A DNA stretch of 64,000 nt from Enoplolaimus lenunculus (GCA_030248215.1 JASANG010002702.1:1-64000), one strand, 5' to 3'; positions 36,801-47,160 are shown, numbered from the stretch's first letter. A program made the numbers and translations. The notes: generated from the sequence alone by a model not told the origin.

Positions 36801-39736
36801 TGGTAACTGTTTTTGTGCTACCGGGTGAAATGGTTTTAAAACCTTTACAAAAGCTCCAAAGTGAGGATCCAACCTATATCACTGCGGCATTTCCCTCGCT
36901 TTTGCTTAAAGTATTATTCTGTGTGTTTGCTGAATTGGTTTTAGGTATTTGTATTTGCGCTGTTCTGGTTTCAAGCATTTAACGGCTGGTCGGCTCAGGT
37001 TCAAATGGACCAGCTATATTTAATGTTGTACAATCTTGTCTTCACTGCAATTCCACCAATTATTTTTGCCGTTCTCGACCAAGATGCGTTCGATCGTCTG
37101 TTGCTCAAAGTGCCTCGACTGTATCGACAGGGACGTGATAATCTGGTAATAGTCTCTGTGGTGGTCTTAAGTATAAACATAAACCTAGATATGGGGCTAG
37201 TGAGGCGTGAGATTTGTTTAGGCTGGAAGGGCAAGCGTTTTTTAGGTTTTTTTCTGGCTGGGACGTAATAAGGTAAGTGTCCAGGCTGTGAGTTTTGGTA
37301 ATTTTGGGCTGGTGCCCGAAATAAACTCTGGCGATTGGAAGAACTACGTTCAGTATGTCGCAGGTATATAGGTTACACAGGTTTACCGTTACTCTTTGCA
37401 CCAACTTGAAAGATGCTAAATTGCTCATCGTGAATAGCAATAGGAGTTGTTGTTGAGTGCAGATATTAAAATTAAGGCGCGCAAAGATCATATGCGTTAG
37501 GCTGCCGGAAATCCAATCGCGTATATAAACGGCGCACTACATGATATCGGTTAGATTATAAACACTGAGGACAAAGAGCTTAAAACATTCAAACATAACA
37601 AAAAATATAACAAATTTTTGCGATCTGTTTTTGATGAATTTGTTTGCAAAATTTTAAGGATATCTAGGTTAAATTCATTTAGGTTCTCGCATATTTGGGT
37701 AAACTATTTTTTGTTTAAGTTTGTTAAAGCACTTGATTGCTTTTAAGCAATAGCATTATTTGTCTGTTGCTTGAAATCTTATGAGTGCAGTAGCGAACCA
37801 TTGTCTGGTTGCGTGGGTTGTTCATGTTGATTCTTTAGTTTGTATACCGCGGATTAGCATATAAACCACGCGCTACAGGTAGATTAGAAAGCTTTGGTAC
37901 CCATGGTTCCCGAAACAGTATGTAAAAAATGTAGCCACAACCTGTGCGCTATTTTAGCCTGGACTGGAACTCATTTAGGAACCGAACCAAAGAATGATGT
38001 TTTCTAAAATTATTTCTGTGATTTTTGTCTTAATTTTACATTGTTTTTGTACGTTGCAGCTATATCGTACATACTCATTCTGGTTATATATTGCGGATGC
38101 TGTCTGGCAAAGTGCCATTGTGTTCTTTTTGCCTTATTTTGTAAGTTTGAATCCTAGTTTATTATGGTTTTAATTTTGACATCAATATTTTAGTAGACTA
38201 GTTATTGTTATTGTTTGTTTTGAGCGAAATCGCTCGGAACACGCAAATTTGAAATCTTTATGGTTAGTTGGATACGTAGCGCAAATGTAGCCTTAACTAA
38301 ACGCTGGTACGTATAAAATTGTGAGTGCCAGCGCAGTTAACACAATCGTGAGTACAGTGCAGTTATTTCTTTTTGGTACTCTCTATGTACTATTTTAGGC
38401 GTATGGACCTCAAGGGATTGACATTTGGACGTTTGGAACATTTATTATGTCTGCATTAATCATTGTTACAGAGTTAACATTGTTGTGTCTAGCTCAGTCA
38501 TGGGTATGTCATCGGTAGTTTTGTTGACGTATTTGCAGCTTTTGTATAATACTGTGAGTGGTCTTGCGTGAGTTTTGCGGTGATCATTAGATTTTAGTTT
38601 AGCAAAATTAAAAATGGTTCATGTAATCTGTACTAATACTGAGTTTATAATTGTTAATTTGCAATGTGGTAGCTGATTTGTAACCCAATAATAATCAATG
38701 GCTGGGCTTCTCAAAGCAAACTTAAGTACAACTTAGCCCTTAAGTGCCCATTTTGACGTTATTTCAGAAACCCAGCCACTATTTAATTAATTAATCATTA
38801 TTGTACTTAATATTTCAGAATAACATTTTTATCGGTTCAATTGTGTTAAGCATTGTGTCGTTCTACATTTTCTCGGTTGTCTATAACGCGCTACCGATTT
38901 TGTGTTGTGGTCCTAATCCACCGTATTATATTGCGTTACGGCTTTACGGCACTGTTGAGTACTGGATCTTACTGTTAGTAACAATGATGTTAGCGATGCT
39001 TCCACGGTTAGCTTCAATTACTATTTTTGGAGAACTGTGATTTGTAAAAGAACAGATAATACAGGCATGGTCGTATCTAGATTTTGAAAAAGAGGTCACT
39101 TTCTATAAAAAATTTCGAACATGGTTGTTATTGTACCAACTGGAAAAGTTCCTAATAACCCCAGGCAAAAATCCCGTAGGGGTGACCCCTATTTCCCTGA
39201 TTACACACTTGAATACAATACATTAAGAGAGATTTCAGTAGCTAGTGACAGATCAATATCATAATAACGTTGTCATTTATTGTTTGCACTCTACTTGAGC
39301 CCATTGAAATTTCAAATCAATACATTTAAAGTTCTATTTTGAAACTTTTTTCAGCCTTATTGTCATATCAATAGCTCATTCCGTGTTTCCTTCGATTGTT
39401 TTGCGTACTCGACTTGCGTTCAAAGCAAACTTGCAACGTATTCGCCGATCATTTATTGCTACGTCAAAGAATACGCAAAACGACAATAGCAGTGCTGAAG
39501 GAACCAATGATCGCCTAGTTTCGGCAAATAAAGTTGGAAAACATCAAAAAAATGTTTGCGACGGTTCTGGAAAGACCTTTAACGACCCTGTGACAGCATC
39601 TTCTGAGATGGAACCGGTTGTGGAAGGTGCAGCATCGGAAGCAGATCAAACGATGATTGTTCAGCCGAAACGGTGGTTGGCTAAGTTTAACAAGGGCATG
39701 CCCGTTAAAGTGAGTATCGTGAAGAGGATTGGGTAG
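12828..39736 (+). CDS. ATP10: P4-type ATPase, class V (ATP10-like) phospholipid flippase, N-terminus missing
   Basis: Flips lipids to the cytosolic leaflet; mammalian ATP10 enzymes move phosphatidylcholine or glucosylceramide with a CDC50 partner. Exons: 12828-13218, 14638-14780, 23786-23990, 24362-24447, 24975-25081, 25338-25469, 25827-25957, 26215-26482, 27951-28273, 29290-30632, 31045-31283, 31645-31760, 33104-33244, 33980-34135, 34392-34547, 35314-35565, 35793-35879, 36198-36368, 36945-37145, 38060-38140, 38399-38503, 38819-39006, 39355-39736. Phases agree throughout (about 1,800 aa). Motifs: DGES (23937, usually DGET), [14 protein letters not shown] (ATP10 hallmark), PISL (26224), DKTGTLT with the phosphorylated Asp (26383), EAESPDE (31181), KGADS across 31760/33104, TGDK (34452), GDGAND (35847), then the C-terminal membrane helices. 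Exon 12828 opens in phase 2 with no in-frame ATG, so a 5' exon is unplaced. Read-through to TAG at 39736 is followed by AATAAA at 39837; alternatively AAA|GTGAGT at 39709 is used and a later exon ends the protein. Confidence 0.95.
13503..13901. mobile_element. hAT-like MITE with perfect 8-bp target duplication (ATP10 intron)
   Basis: Ends CAGGGTGCAACTGGAATTAC and (inverted) CAAGGTGCAACCGGAATTAC. The flanks ATTTGCGG at 13495-13502 and 13902-13909 are identical, the 8-bp duplication expected of hAT transposition. No coding capacity. Confidence 0.88.
14270..14532. mobile_element. Short inverted-repeat element with 5-bp target duplication
   Basis: Ends TCAAGAGTGGATAATG and (inverted) TCAAGAGTCGATAATG differ at one of 16 positions. 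The flanks TGCTA (14265-14269 and 14533-14537) are identical. The interior carries C-runs and G-runs able to pair. It ends 105 bp before ATP10 exon 14638. Confidence 0.75.
14877..15408. mobile_element. CAGGGTGCAA-type hAT-like element
   Basis: Left end CAGGGTGCAAAGCGGATAT and right end inverted CAGGGTGCAACTGAAATTCC, with many CCGGAATCGGAA repeats near both ends. The target duplication is not clear. Confidence 0.65.
15409..17158. other. ATP10 intron 2 (part); no gene
   Basis: Long intron sequence with a short tandem-like patch of CCCGGAC/CCCGACT motifs (about 15960-16090). No exon or coding frame that I can support. Confidence 0.5.
17159..17515. mobile_element. CAGGGTGCAA-type hAT-like element, opposite orientation
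   Basis: Left end CAGGGTGCAATTGGAATTCC, right end CCGCTTTGCATTCTG. The flanks TGCAGAAC (17151-17158) and TGCAGCAC (17516-17523) match at 7 of 8. Related to 14877-15408 in inverse orientation. Confidence 0.78.
17516..21767. other. ATP10 intron 2 (part); old repeats
   Basis: Includes a TTAGGC-like patch (GGCTCAGGCTTAGGC and CTAAGCCTAAGCC, about 17935-18025) and one end of a GGGATGTGCCGGTTAATCGG hAT-like element at about 21203-21370, related to 34640-35000. No gene. Confidence 0.5.
21768..22412. repeat. 42-bp minisatellite, about 15 units
   Basis: Head-to-tail units of the form GGTTGAGCTTGGGGTTCGTT followed by AAGCTTTGGCTTAAGCTTGATA. The first units carry GGCTAGAGC instead of GGCTTAAGC, so variants are ordered. 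42 is divisible by 3, which keeps a repetitive frame ([14 protein letters not shown]) open; I see no reason to call it a gene. Confidence 0.9.
22413..23785. other. End of ATP10 intron 2; no gene
   Basis: Begins with CTTAACCTAACCTTAGGCTTAGG next to the minisatellite. Holds an old CCGGAAG-type element fragment (about 23340-23410). Nothing coding before the acceptor at 23785. Confidence 0.5.
26668..27746. mobile_element. Non-autonomous DNA transposon with perfect 8-bp target duplication (ATP10 intron)
   Basis: Ends TGGCCAATGTTACGCTGAAG and inverted TACATGTTACCATAAAGGCC. The flanks CTATCTGT at 26660-26667 and 27747-27754 are identical. The interior has a GGGACAGTTGGGACAG minisatellite, TTAGGC-like runs (about 26980-27040) and a GC-rich block (27290-27370). 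It makes up most of the intron between exons 26215-26482 and 27951-28273. Confidence 0.85.
28511..28921. mobile_element. hAT-like element with CCGGATATCC ends (ATP10 intron)
   Basis: Left end CAGGGTGCGACCGGATATTA, right end inverted CAGGGCCGACCGGATATCC. The flanks AATGAAAC and AGTCAAAC match at 6 of 8. No open frame of interest. Confidence 0.75.
29290..30632 (+). other. Large low-complexity insertion exon of the ATP10-type flippase
   Basis: This single 1,343-nt exon encodes about 447 residues rich in Ser, Asn, Gly, Thr and Asp. It has no hydrophobic segment and no domain I recognise. It lies between the conserved [18 protein letters not shown] segment (end of exon 27951-28273) and the EAESPDE motif (31181), in the cytoplasmic nucleotide-binding domain. 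From memory, the matching stretch in human ATP10A is roughly 110 residues; here it is about 500. The phases (0 in, 2 out) fit both neighbours, so the insertion is part of the message and not a missed intron. All other exons of the gene are 81-391 nt. Confidence 0.85.
31862..32896 (+). pseudogene. Partial duplicate of ATP10 exon 31645-31760 plus its donor, split by a transposon
   Basis: 31862-31897 repeats 31721-31756 (end of the exon) with few changes. After the inserted element, 32790-32896 continues with the exon's last bases, a GGTAAGTG donor and the following intron sequence (AGGAATCAGT.GA.TACCTATATGATTTT). The copy still reads [12 protein letters not shown] in frame but has no acceptor of its own, so it should not be spliced in. 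Confidence 0.85.
31898..32789. mobile_element. 892-bp inverted-repeat transposon with 5-bp target duplication
   Basis: Ends CTGGCTTCTCGACAG and inverted CTGGCTTCTCCACAG (14 of 15). The flanks TATAG (31893-31897 and 32790-32794) are identical. The uninterrupted ancestral site is visible in the original exon copy (GTATATAGCAAGG). The interior holds three diverged tandem units of roughly 160 bp containing TTAGCTAACTATTCA and TCGGTTTTGGAGGTTTGTAA. Superfamily not assigned. Confidence 0.82.
33362..33789. mobile_element. hAT-like MITE with TCTCGG-rich ends (ATP10 intron)
   Basis: Ends CAGGCATGTGCGGTCTCGG and inverted CAGGGATGTGCAGCCTCGG. The flanks GTGGCAGG and GTGGCAGC match at 7 of 8. The 115-codon open frame inside has no recognisable product. 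Confidence 0.82.
34640..35000. mobile_element. hAT-like element with CCGATTAATCGG ends (ATP10 intron)
   Basis: Left end AGGGACGTGACGATACC, right end GCCGATTAATCGGCGCAT, with the interior matching the relic at 21203 in the opposite orientation. Target duplication not resolved. Followed by a TA/TG microsatellite (about 35185-35240). Confidence 0.6.
38700..38777. mobile_element. 78-bp palindromic mini-element just upstream of an ATP10 exon
   Basis: GGCTGGGCTTCT and (inverted) GGCTGGGTTTCT flank a short self-complementary core (CTTAAGT...CTTAAGT). It contains a TTTCAG that could act as a cryptic acceptor, about 50 bp before the real one at 38818. Confidence 0.55.
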
Positions 39737-42700
39737 CAATGGGGGTAGTAATTGTAAGGTATAGCCATGGATGTAACGAAAATTCCTGTTCCGCTGCGGA
39801 AAAATTTTCACTTCGACTCAGTGAGTAACAGTTTTAAATAAAACGAACCTTTTTGTTTACGGAGCCTGGTGACGGGGTTACGATTAAGTGGTTTTGTGTT
39901 TAAAACAGTGTATATCTCCAAGATTAAGATATATACGTTGGGATGTATGTGCATACTTTTTTAAAAAAGGATTAATGGTCTCTTTGTGCACCGCATGTGT
40001 TATTTTCAAATCATGAAAACCACTATAGTCTAATTTGAAATTTAAACGAAATGACAAGAAATTAAGATTTGAACAACGCTGTAAAAAGTTAGAAGTATTA
40101 ACTTTGTATCTATGGCACGATATGCCTTCAGATTGCACCAACATCTGTCAGTAATACGCACAATTCGTTGTAAGTCAACGCTGTGTAAATGTTTGTGTTT
40201 GTTGTAACTAGCTTCAGTATGTCCCTGTCCGTCTTCTCAACTGTGTACCCGTATTGCCAGTTAGTGATTGGTGGAGTAAGAGATTTAATCGTGTTTCTTG
40301 CATTTCATTTGGCTTGCAAATACGAAGGATTTCAGATACGCAGCTATAGTAGGTTGGTTATTTGTAATCTTGTTGCTAACTGGTGATATGTGCTAAAGCC
40401 CTTCGAGAGTATTGTCCCGGGCTGTAGTAGGATCTAATCATTATTTAAGATAAACATACACAAAAGCAAGTAACTTACTCATTGTCTGCAGGGTCTCGTC
40501 AACTCATGTTCGTAGTGATACTGCTTGCAGTGTTTGGTGAGATATCTCTGGGGCTGAAAATTAAGTGATGACTTGATAATACCGAAGTGCGTTTTACCGC
40601 CTTTTTAAGAAATAACACAAATATAGAAGCCTTTTGAAATCATTCAAACATAATATTTTGGAATAATACCTTTAAATTGAATTTATGAGCGCCAGGTTTT
40701 GACTTGTAGAAGTTTTCGAACCGATTCGAACTGGTGTTAATATTGTGAAGGAGGGTTTTCTAGGTATGCCAGACAAGGGTTGTGGGGTTTTTTCGTAATT
40801 TGTATGAAGTTACAGACTTGGTTTGTTGTTTTGTTCGTTGTGATGTTCTCTTTCTTTTTAGTTGTAGGTTAAGATTTGCATAGCGCTGTGATATTTGTGT
40901 TGTATTTTAGTTTTTAATCCATTGTCTTCATTTATGCGAATTATAGTGATTGGTTTTCAAACAAACAGCAGTTGAGAATAGTCTTGATTATGGTGCGTGC
41001 TGAACTGAAACTAGGAAGCCCAATTATTGATTTCATAATGCATATTGTTGACTAATATATTATGATTTTAGTAGTGCAGTTTTCGTGCTCTTAATCTCAA
41101 ATGTCTATCTATACCGCATCAATCATATCGCAAATATAGGGTCTGATCTGTGAATGTTAGGCTTAGCCTTGTGCTCCTGGCTCGCGTTCTTAAATGTGTG
41201 TAGCATCTATCACTAGTAAATGATAGGCTTTGTTACTTAAGCATCAATGAGCCATCAAATTAGGAATTTAGCACATTTACTGCACCTAACATGGATATGT
41301 TAGTATTATATTGTGTATTTGAAACCTGTTTTTTTATTTCAGCTAGAAAACATGGTCGTTTGAAAAAATTCTTTTCTATGGTTCTGAGTAAAACCGGTGG
41401 AGAAGGTTTGCTTATCGTCAATTTATTGTTCATTCCAAAATACAGTTGCTTTGTTGTGTTATAGTATCTGTTTACATATTGTGTCTGATTATATTTTGTT
41501 TTAATGTAGCTTCTAATTACTTAGCTAATAGCATATTAATTAGAACTAAGGTGGTACTTCGAGATTCCTGTACCAAATATGCTAGAAAGTGTTTAATAAA
41601 ACAAATGCTGTGTTGATTTTTTCTGGAGGTGCCAAAAATAATTTTTCAGCTACATGTCAAACTATTATGACTTGAATTTTTTTGCGATACAAAAGTTTTC
41701 ACTTTTGTAATATATCAACAAGGATGAATGATTAATTTTCGTTGTGGAATTTTTGTTTGCGTTTCAAGTGAGACCAATCGCAAAAGCGAAATCGATAATA
41801 TAAATATGTAAACCATTGACGTTGGGTGAGATCAACTTTTTATTGTCGGCAGGTATTTGAAACGTGAAGCTTAAAGAATTGGTTTTAACAGTTTGTTTGG
41901 TCGAATTATATATATTTTTTTGTGCTATATGCTGTATTTCAATTTTTATGTCGGTTGTGTTGTCTAATGTATGGAGTCCAAGTTAATTGTGCCTCTCTAT
42001 TGTGTGTGTATATATAATGCCGTGCTATTGCACGCTTTCTTCTCACAGTTTTCGAGATGTTCAGATTTTTTTACATCACTTGCAATTTACGTTAGGTTTT
42101 AAGAAGGGAAGTTGCTCGGTTTTAATAATTGCGGGAAATCGAAAGGAATTTTGATTTCAGTTAGGTTTTTTATTTATAAATCTGCGGAGACTTAGCTTTG
42201 AATCTTAGCTAGCATAACTATTACTTAGGACTTGAAATTAGACAAAGCATGGTGTTTTTTGCACATTCATTTGCAGTTTTCAATTCAAACCGTAGTTTGA
42301 AATGTGCGTGCTTTACGTAAACAGTTCAATTGTGTTATATATCTTCTCTTCTAAGTCACAGCAGTATTGTACACATTTCAGGTTTAGTTAATGTTTGTTA
42401 TTGCTATTGATAAGTTATAATGATGTACTGTTTTTATTAGTTTTGTCAGCTATTAATTGTAAGAAATTGTTTGAAAAATTTGGGTGGAAATTTTTCAATC
42501 ATAATTAAATACATCTATATAGAGTTTAGAGTGTTCGCTTAAGGATCAGTAGGGTGAGAGGGTGAGAGTTTGATCCCCACTCCGGAGGTCCGCTTTGAAA
42601 CTATACTTATTGCTTTATCTGGATCAACTTCAGTTACACCGTATAAATCGGGTTTGTTTGGTGCTCAGGGTTTAAATGTTGACTGGAAATGTGTTTTTCA

Positions 42701-42825
42701 GCTGATTTTATTTAGTTTATGGATTCCTAGTTTCGGGACAGGTCGTTGTTTTAAGGTCAAGTGTGTATATTCGTGTTTGGTTTTTGTTGTTTATTTAAAA
42801 TACAACAAATTTCGGCCGTGTTAAC
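39737..42825. other. No gene recognised downstream of ATP10
   Basis: AATAAA at 39837-39842 may end the ATP10 message. A short TTTCAG-led frame at 41343 (coding LENMVV then stop in the ATP10 phase) is another possible tail. A SINE-like fragment (TTCGCTTAAGGATCAG...GTTTGATCCC) lies at about 42530-42590. Otherwise nothing. Confidence 0.4.
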
Positions 42826-43166
42826 CAGGGTGCAACCGGAGGTGAAAAATACCGGAGCCGGAGCGGGACGTCAACGAAACATATCGGAGCCGGAGGTAAG
42901 GCGAAATTAGCTAGTAAAAATGATGGTTAGTTAGTTAATTTTAGCCAATATCTGCAATGTTGTTAAGTTGTTTAGTTTTGCGCTAATTTTCTAGGAAAAT
43001 TCGGAAATTCTTTCCTGAAAATTGTGACAAAAGTAAAACTAAATGCGCTAAACAGATATATTTTGCAAAATTATGCAAAATTTTACTACCGAAATAATTG
43101 CCGGAACCTGAAAGGCAAAAATTTTACCCGAGCCGGAGCCGCAGGCAGACCTCCTGTTGTACCCTG
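42826..43166. mobile_element. hAT-like MITE with perfect 8-bp target duplication
   Basis: Ends CAGGGTGCAACCGGAGGTG and inverted CAGGGTACAACAGGAGGTC. The flanks GTGTTAAC at 42818-42825 and 43167-43174 are identical. The interior carries ACCGGAGCCGGAG repeats near both ends. Related decayed copies: about 2882, 45990-46265, 46523-47150 and 58464-58790. Confidence 0.9.
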
Positions 43167-43739
43167 GTGTTAACATTTGTACGGTTGAATACATGCAGCA
43201 TGATTTCGTTAGCAACTAAAACTGTCGTGTGAATTGTATAAATATTGACTCGAAAATCACTAAGAGGCTACCTCTCTTCAGCTTTGTCAAGAAATACTTA
43301 CACTCGTGTGTACGGTCGTGGTAGGATGCAGACTTTTTGACTTGAAGCATTAATGCCTCAATTATATGCCGTTCTGGTATACATATGTGTATTATATCAG
43401 TGTCATATCTTTTTTGCTATTCGGCGCTTTCATTTCTTTGATGTGTTGTGCTTTTATTGTGTATATTTGTGGTTTGTGGTCCTGTCATGAGTTTTTAGTC
43501 ACCATTTATTGTACTACAAAAATATCTTAAATATTCCGGTTGAATCTTTATAGTTACACATTGAATTGTTTAGGAAACTCTCAATCATGAAACGAATTCA
43601 TTGATGTGCAAACGAAATGCCTGCTTTTAACTTATACGTCTCTCTGAAAAAGCGGTGTCAAATAATATTTTGAAAGGAGATCTCGCATTACATTAAAATA
43701 TTCATGCGGGAAAGTATTAGTAGGTTTAAAATTGCAGTT

Positions 43740-44045
43740 TTTTCTATAGCAGTGGACCGGTAATCCGTTTGTCGTGGGTTCGAGCCTCACCACATCCGCA
43801 GCAAAATTTTCGTTAAGGGCTCTATATGGTACTGCTTAATACGTATCTTGTAATACCAAACTCACGGTAATATAGCCATTGTAGCGAAAAGTTTGCATGG
43901 CTGCGTAGATCAGTGGTTAGAGCAGCGGACCGGTAATCTGTATGTCGTGGGTTCGAGCCCCACCACATCCGCAGCAAAATTTTCGTGAAGAGCTTCACAT
44001 CCGCAACAAAATTTTCGTGAAGGGCTCTATATGGTACTGCTTAAG
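43740..44045 (+). mobile_element. Two copies of a tRNA(Thr)-like SINE
   Basis: The head at 43899 reads GGCTGCGTAGATCAGTGG, then a CCGGTAA anticodon-loop-like segment (GGT) and the B box GGGTTCGAGCCC, then the tail CATCCGCAGCAAAATTTTCG and TATATGGTACTGCTTAA. A truncated copy starts at about 43745. The acceptor stem pairs at only 5 of 7 positions. A further copy is in PIG-K intron 5. Confidence 0.72.
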
Positions 44046-44152
44046 TATAGTTTCAATAAGCGCGCTGCTATACATCATTTCTAAACTTTGATCCTGGTGT
44101 ATCGAAACGAATTAAATTACAATTATTCACCAGAAATTATCTGGACAAAACA

Positions 44153-44376
44153 TACTGTAGTAACACGAATAAGAGGGGTCCCATTTTGTGTCAAGAGGGG
44201 TTACGTTTTGGGTCCCAATCAATAGGGTCCATACCCTTAATAAAAGTCCGTAAACGGATAGAGTCCCTAACCCCTAAGAATCCATAAATGTCAATTATCC
44301 CTAATAACAAGGGGGTTCCCTCTGGAGAGTCCAAACAAATGTCAGTCTACCTCCTCTTATTCGGGTCACTACAGTA
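44153..44376. mobile_element. TA-target MITE with CTGTAGT...ACTACAG ends
   Basis: TA|CTGTAGTAACACGAATAAGA at the left and TCTTATTCGGGTCACTACAG|TA at the right are inverted copies flanked by TA. TA duplication and end structure suggest a Tc1/mariner-type non-autonomous element (inference). Related to 54684-55128 and 59286-59644. Confidence 0.78.
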
Positions 44377-44919
44377 AAACCACTTACCAAATATATTTTG
44401 CTTTGCTGTGCAAACTAAATTCTTTTGACATTTTTCTGTTGGACTCATTTAAGGAATAGATATAGCCGCTTTGATGATGAAAATTTAGGTACAGCATCGA
44501 CAGTGAAGCATAATTTTCGGGCATCAGTGGTTTTAGCTATTGCTCCTTAAATATAAGGTTTCAATTTTTCAGTCTAACCATATGATTAAAACCTGTGTCA
44601 TTTTAACAATTCTTATAATAAATAATTTTAATTTAGTTTATGTGTAACCGAGCTGTTTATACCAGTGTATTTGTGGCGTCCGTCATGCGTTTGCAATGGA
44701 GATTGTGTAAACAAAGACGATCCATGTCTTACCCTTTTTGCCATGCGCATTGAAAAATATACAAGACGGAGTGTACAATTTTGCATATGTGCAGCATAAA
44801 AACGTGAGAGCCGCCTCGTTATGAAACGTCAAGATTTTGGCTGACGTTTCCCGTAAATTCCGGGGTTTGCCTGGCTAGAAAGATTTAGCATGAAATATTT
44901 GTGGGTATCAGCCTGCCAG

Positions 44920-45072
44920 TCTAAGTACATATATAGAAATTACTATCACCATACAAGAGACGCGCAACTGTACTCACCGAATTTGATCCAAGAAGGTTCG
45001 CTCTGCGACACAGATAATGTCCTGGTCCAACGTAAACGGCGTAACAGTAATAACGTTTCCGATAAACTATAA
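44920..45072 (+). CDS. Candidate alternative last exon of the ATP10-type gene
   Basis: After a CTGCCAG acceptor, 50 codons stay open in the phase needed after the AAA|GTGAGT donor at 39709. They encode a polar tail (...LYSPNLIQEGSLCDTDNVLV..., ending in a basic stretch and TAA). Composition is more coding-like than the surroundings. It competes with the simple read-through end at 39736, which has a nearby AATAAA. No canonical AATAAA was seen close after this exon. Confidence 0.28.
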   Translation, partial: SKYIYRNYYHHTRDAQLYSPNLIQEGSLCDTDNVLVQRKRRNSNNVSDKL

Positions 45073-45434
45073 GCCTTGCCACCGACTCGTTAGCAACCTA
45101 CAGATGCTAGAGACACTAACCAAAAAAATATATTTCTAACGAAACTTTCCGATTTCGCAAAAATATACAGAGCCTATTCATACATTCTGCACATTTGCTT
45201 AAAAATCCTTTTCGCGTGAAAACTGTAACCTTCCCGTTATACATCTCTCCAAAATAATATTACATTTCCAACCATTGTCTTTAACCAAAATCAAAGCGAT
45301 TTAACATATGAATCACGATTAGAAAACACATCTGAACTGTTATAATAATTTGAAATGTTAAAAATATAAATTCATGATTTTGAACTTCATATCATTACAA
45401 TATACATTTTATACACATATACTTTGACGTATAT

Positions 45435-45867
45435 TTACCCGGGTTCCATCGGAATGCCGATTCCGGCTAAAATTCCGGCAAGATGTGACTTCTGCTTCCG
45501 ATTCCGCATAACTGCTTTACTGATGCTGGAATTCTGATTTTTCGGTTATGAGTTTTTGATGATTGTATATACTTAGATTTTGTTTGTTTCGTTTTGTTTG
45601 GTTCATATTCATTTGCAATTGTTCTGTTGGTTTTTTCTAAGTGGATATTCCGAGTTGTTAATACGTGTATTCCGTCAGCATATAAACAATTTTTGCTAAA
45701 ACACTGAACAGTATGAAAATAGGCATATATACTGTAACAAAAGTTAAAAGTCATACACCTATAACTTTTTAATAAAATTACTAAACCTTAATTCCAATTC
45801 CGGTTTCGACAGAAAATTTTGATTCTGATTCCGCTTCCGACAAATTCTAGTTCCGGTTGGAACCCTG
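45435..45867. mobile_element. hAT-like element with GGTTCCA ends
   Basis: Left end CGGGTTCCATCGGAATGCC, right end inverted CAGGGTTCCAACCGGAACTA. The flanks ACGTATAT (45427) and ACGTATAC (45868) match at 7 of 8 if a few extra bases are allowed at the left end. CCGATTCC/GATTCCG repeats near the ends. The 95-codon minus frame here lies wholly inside the element. Confidence 0.62.
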
Positions 45868-45989
45868 ACGTATACGCATTTATTTTGTTTGCTTTCTGGA
45901 ATTTTGTCGCTCAATTGATACGTTGACTGTCTCAACTAGTGACCAGGAGATACTGTCTCAACTATTCAACAGGAGATAGACATTTCGCA

Positions 45990-47160
45990 CGCAACAGGAA
46001 TTTTTTGAAATGAAGCCTTAGGTGACGCGAAATTAGGTAGTTAAAATGATGTTTAATTTGTTAATTTTAGCAAACATCGATTAACGCTTGTTTTATACGA
46101 AATCCCGGCAATTGTTCCCTCAAAATTGTGCCAAAAGTTAAAACAAAACGCGCCAAACAAATAAATTTTGTAAAAATTATGCAAAATTTCACTGTCGAAA
46201 TTGCCGAAACCTCCTGCAAAAATTTTACCGGAGCCAGAGTTGGAGGCAGACCACAGTTGTACCCTGCTAAATACACATGCTTTGCACTTTTCAGTATAAT
46301 GCTTGAGCATCGCAGCGGAAATTACATAGGGTCTGGCTGATTATTACAGTAGTTTTTTGCCGAACCATTGATGTTAAACTTCCGTATATATATGATTTTT
46401 CGTCCTACACGAAATGGATTGTCGAATTTAGTGTTTTTAAATTGTCAATGCATCTGATTTTGCGCGCAAACATGGCATATTCCAGAGCAATATCATAGGA
46501 TAAGCGCTCTAAGTTTCGAAGAGTATGGTACAACCGGAGGTATGGCTCCGGCTGAGGCAATTTTGGCAGTGAAGTTTTCGATAGTTTAACGAAACTTGTA
46601 TTGTTCTATGTGCTTGAATTTTAATTATGGTACCTACAACTTTAAAACATATTGCTAGGATTTCTTCAGAAATAATGTAAAAAATGTTATAATACTTCAA
46701 CGTATGTTTTACAAAAATTAGCAAATTGAACATTGCTTTGATGACAAGTCATAAAAATTTGTCGATGTCCGGTTGGGTATAAAACTGAGATCTGCCTACG
46801 GTTCAAACAGAAAATTGACTGGCTTTGGCTTCGGCAGAATTTTTAACGGAGGTTCTGGCTATTTCGGTTGTAAAAATTTAGAATAATTTCATAGAATTCA
46901 TTTGTTTGTTGCGTTTCGTTTTATTTTTGGTAGGTACAATTTTGAGGTCGTAAAACTTAAAGATTTAATAACACCTTACAGATATTTGCTAAAATTTGCA
47001 AATCCAACATGATTTTAACTATACCTCAGTAATTTTGCCTCAACTCCGATTTCACCTCCAACTCCGTTAAAATTTTTGACCTCCTGCTCGAGTTATTTTT
47101 ACCTCCGACAATGCATTCTAAATGTGATGTTTGGAAAATCTTTACCAGGGTTGAACGCGA
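45990..47160. repeat. Decayed CCGGAGG-type hAT-like copies
   Basis: 45990-46265 is a 5'-truncated copy of the 42826 family ending AGTTGTACCCTG. 46523-47150 begins ACAACCGGAGGTATGGC and ends in a CCTCCGA...CCAGGGTTGAA stretch. Both are too decayed to show target duplications. Confidence 0.55.

Noticed and set aside
43899-43975. Functional tRNA-Thr gene
   Set aside because: The acceptor stem pairs at only 5 of 7 positions, position 33 is C rather than T, and the same sequence with a constant tail recurs as a SINE.
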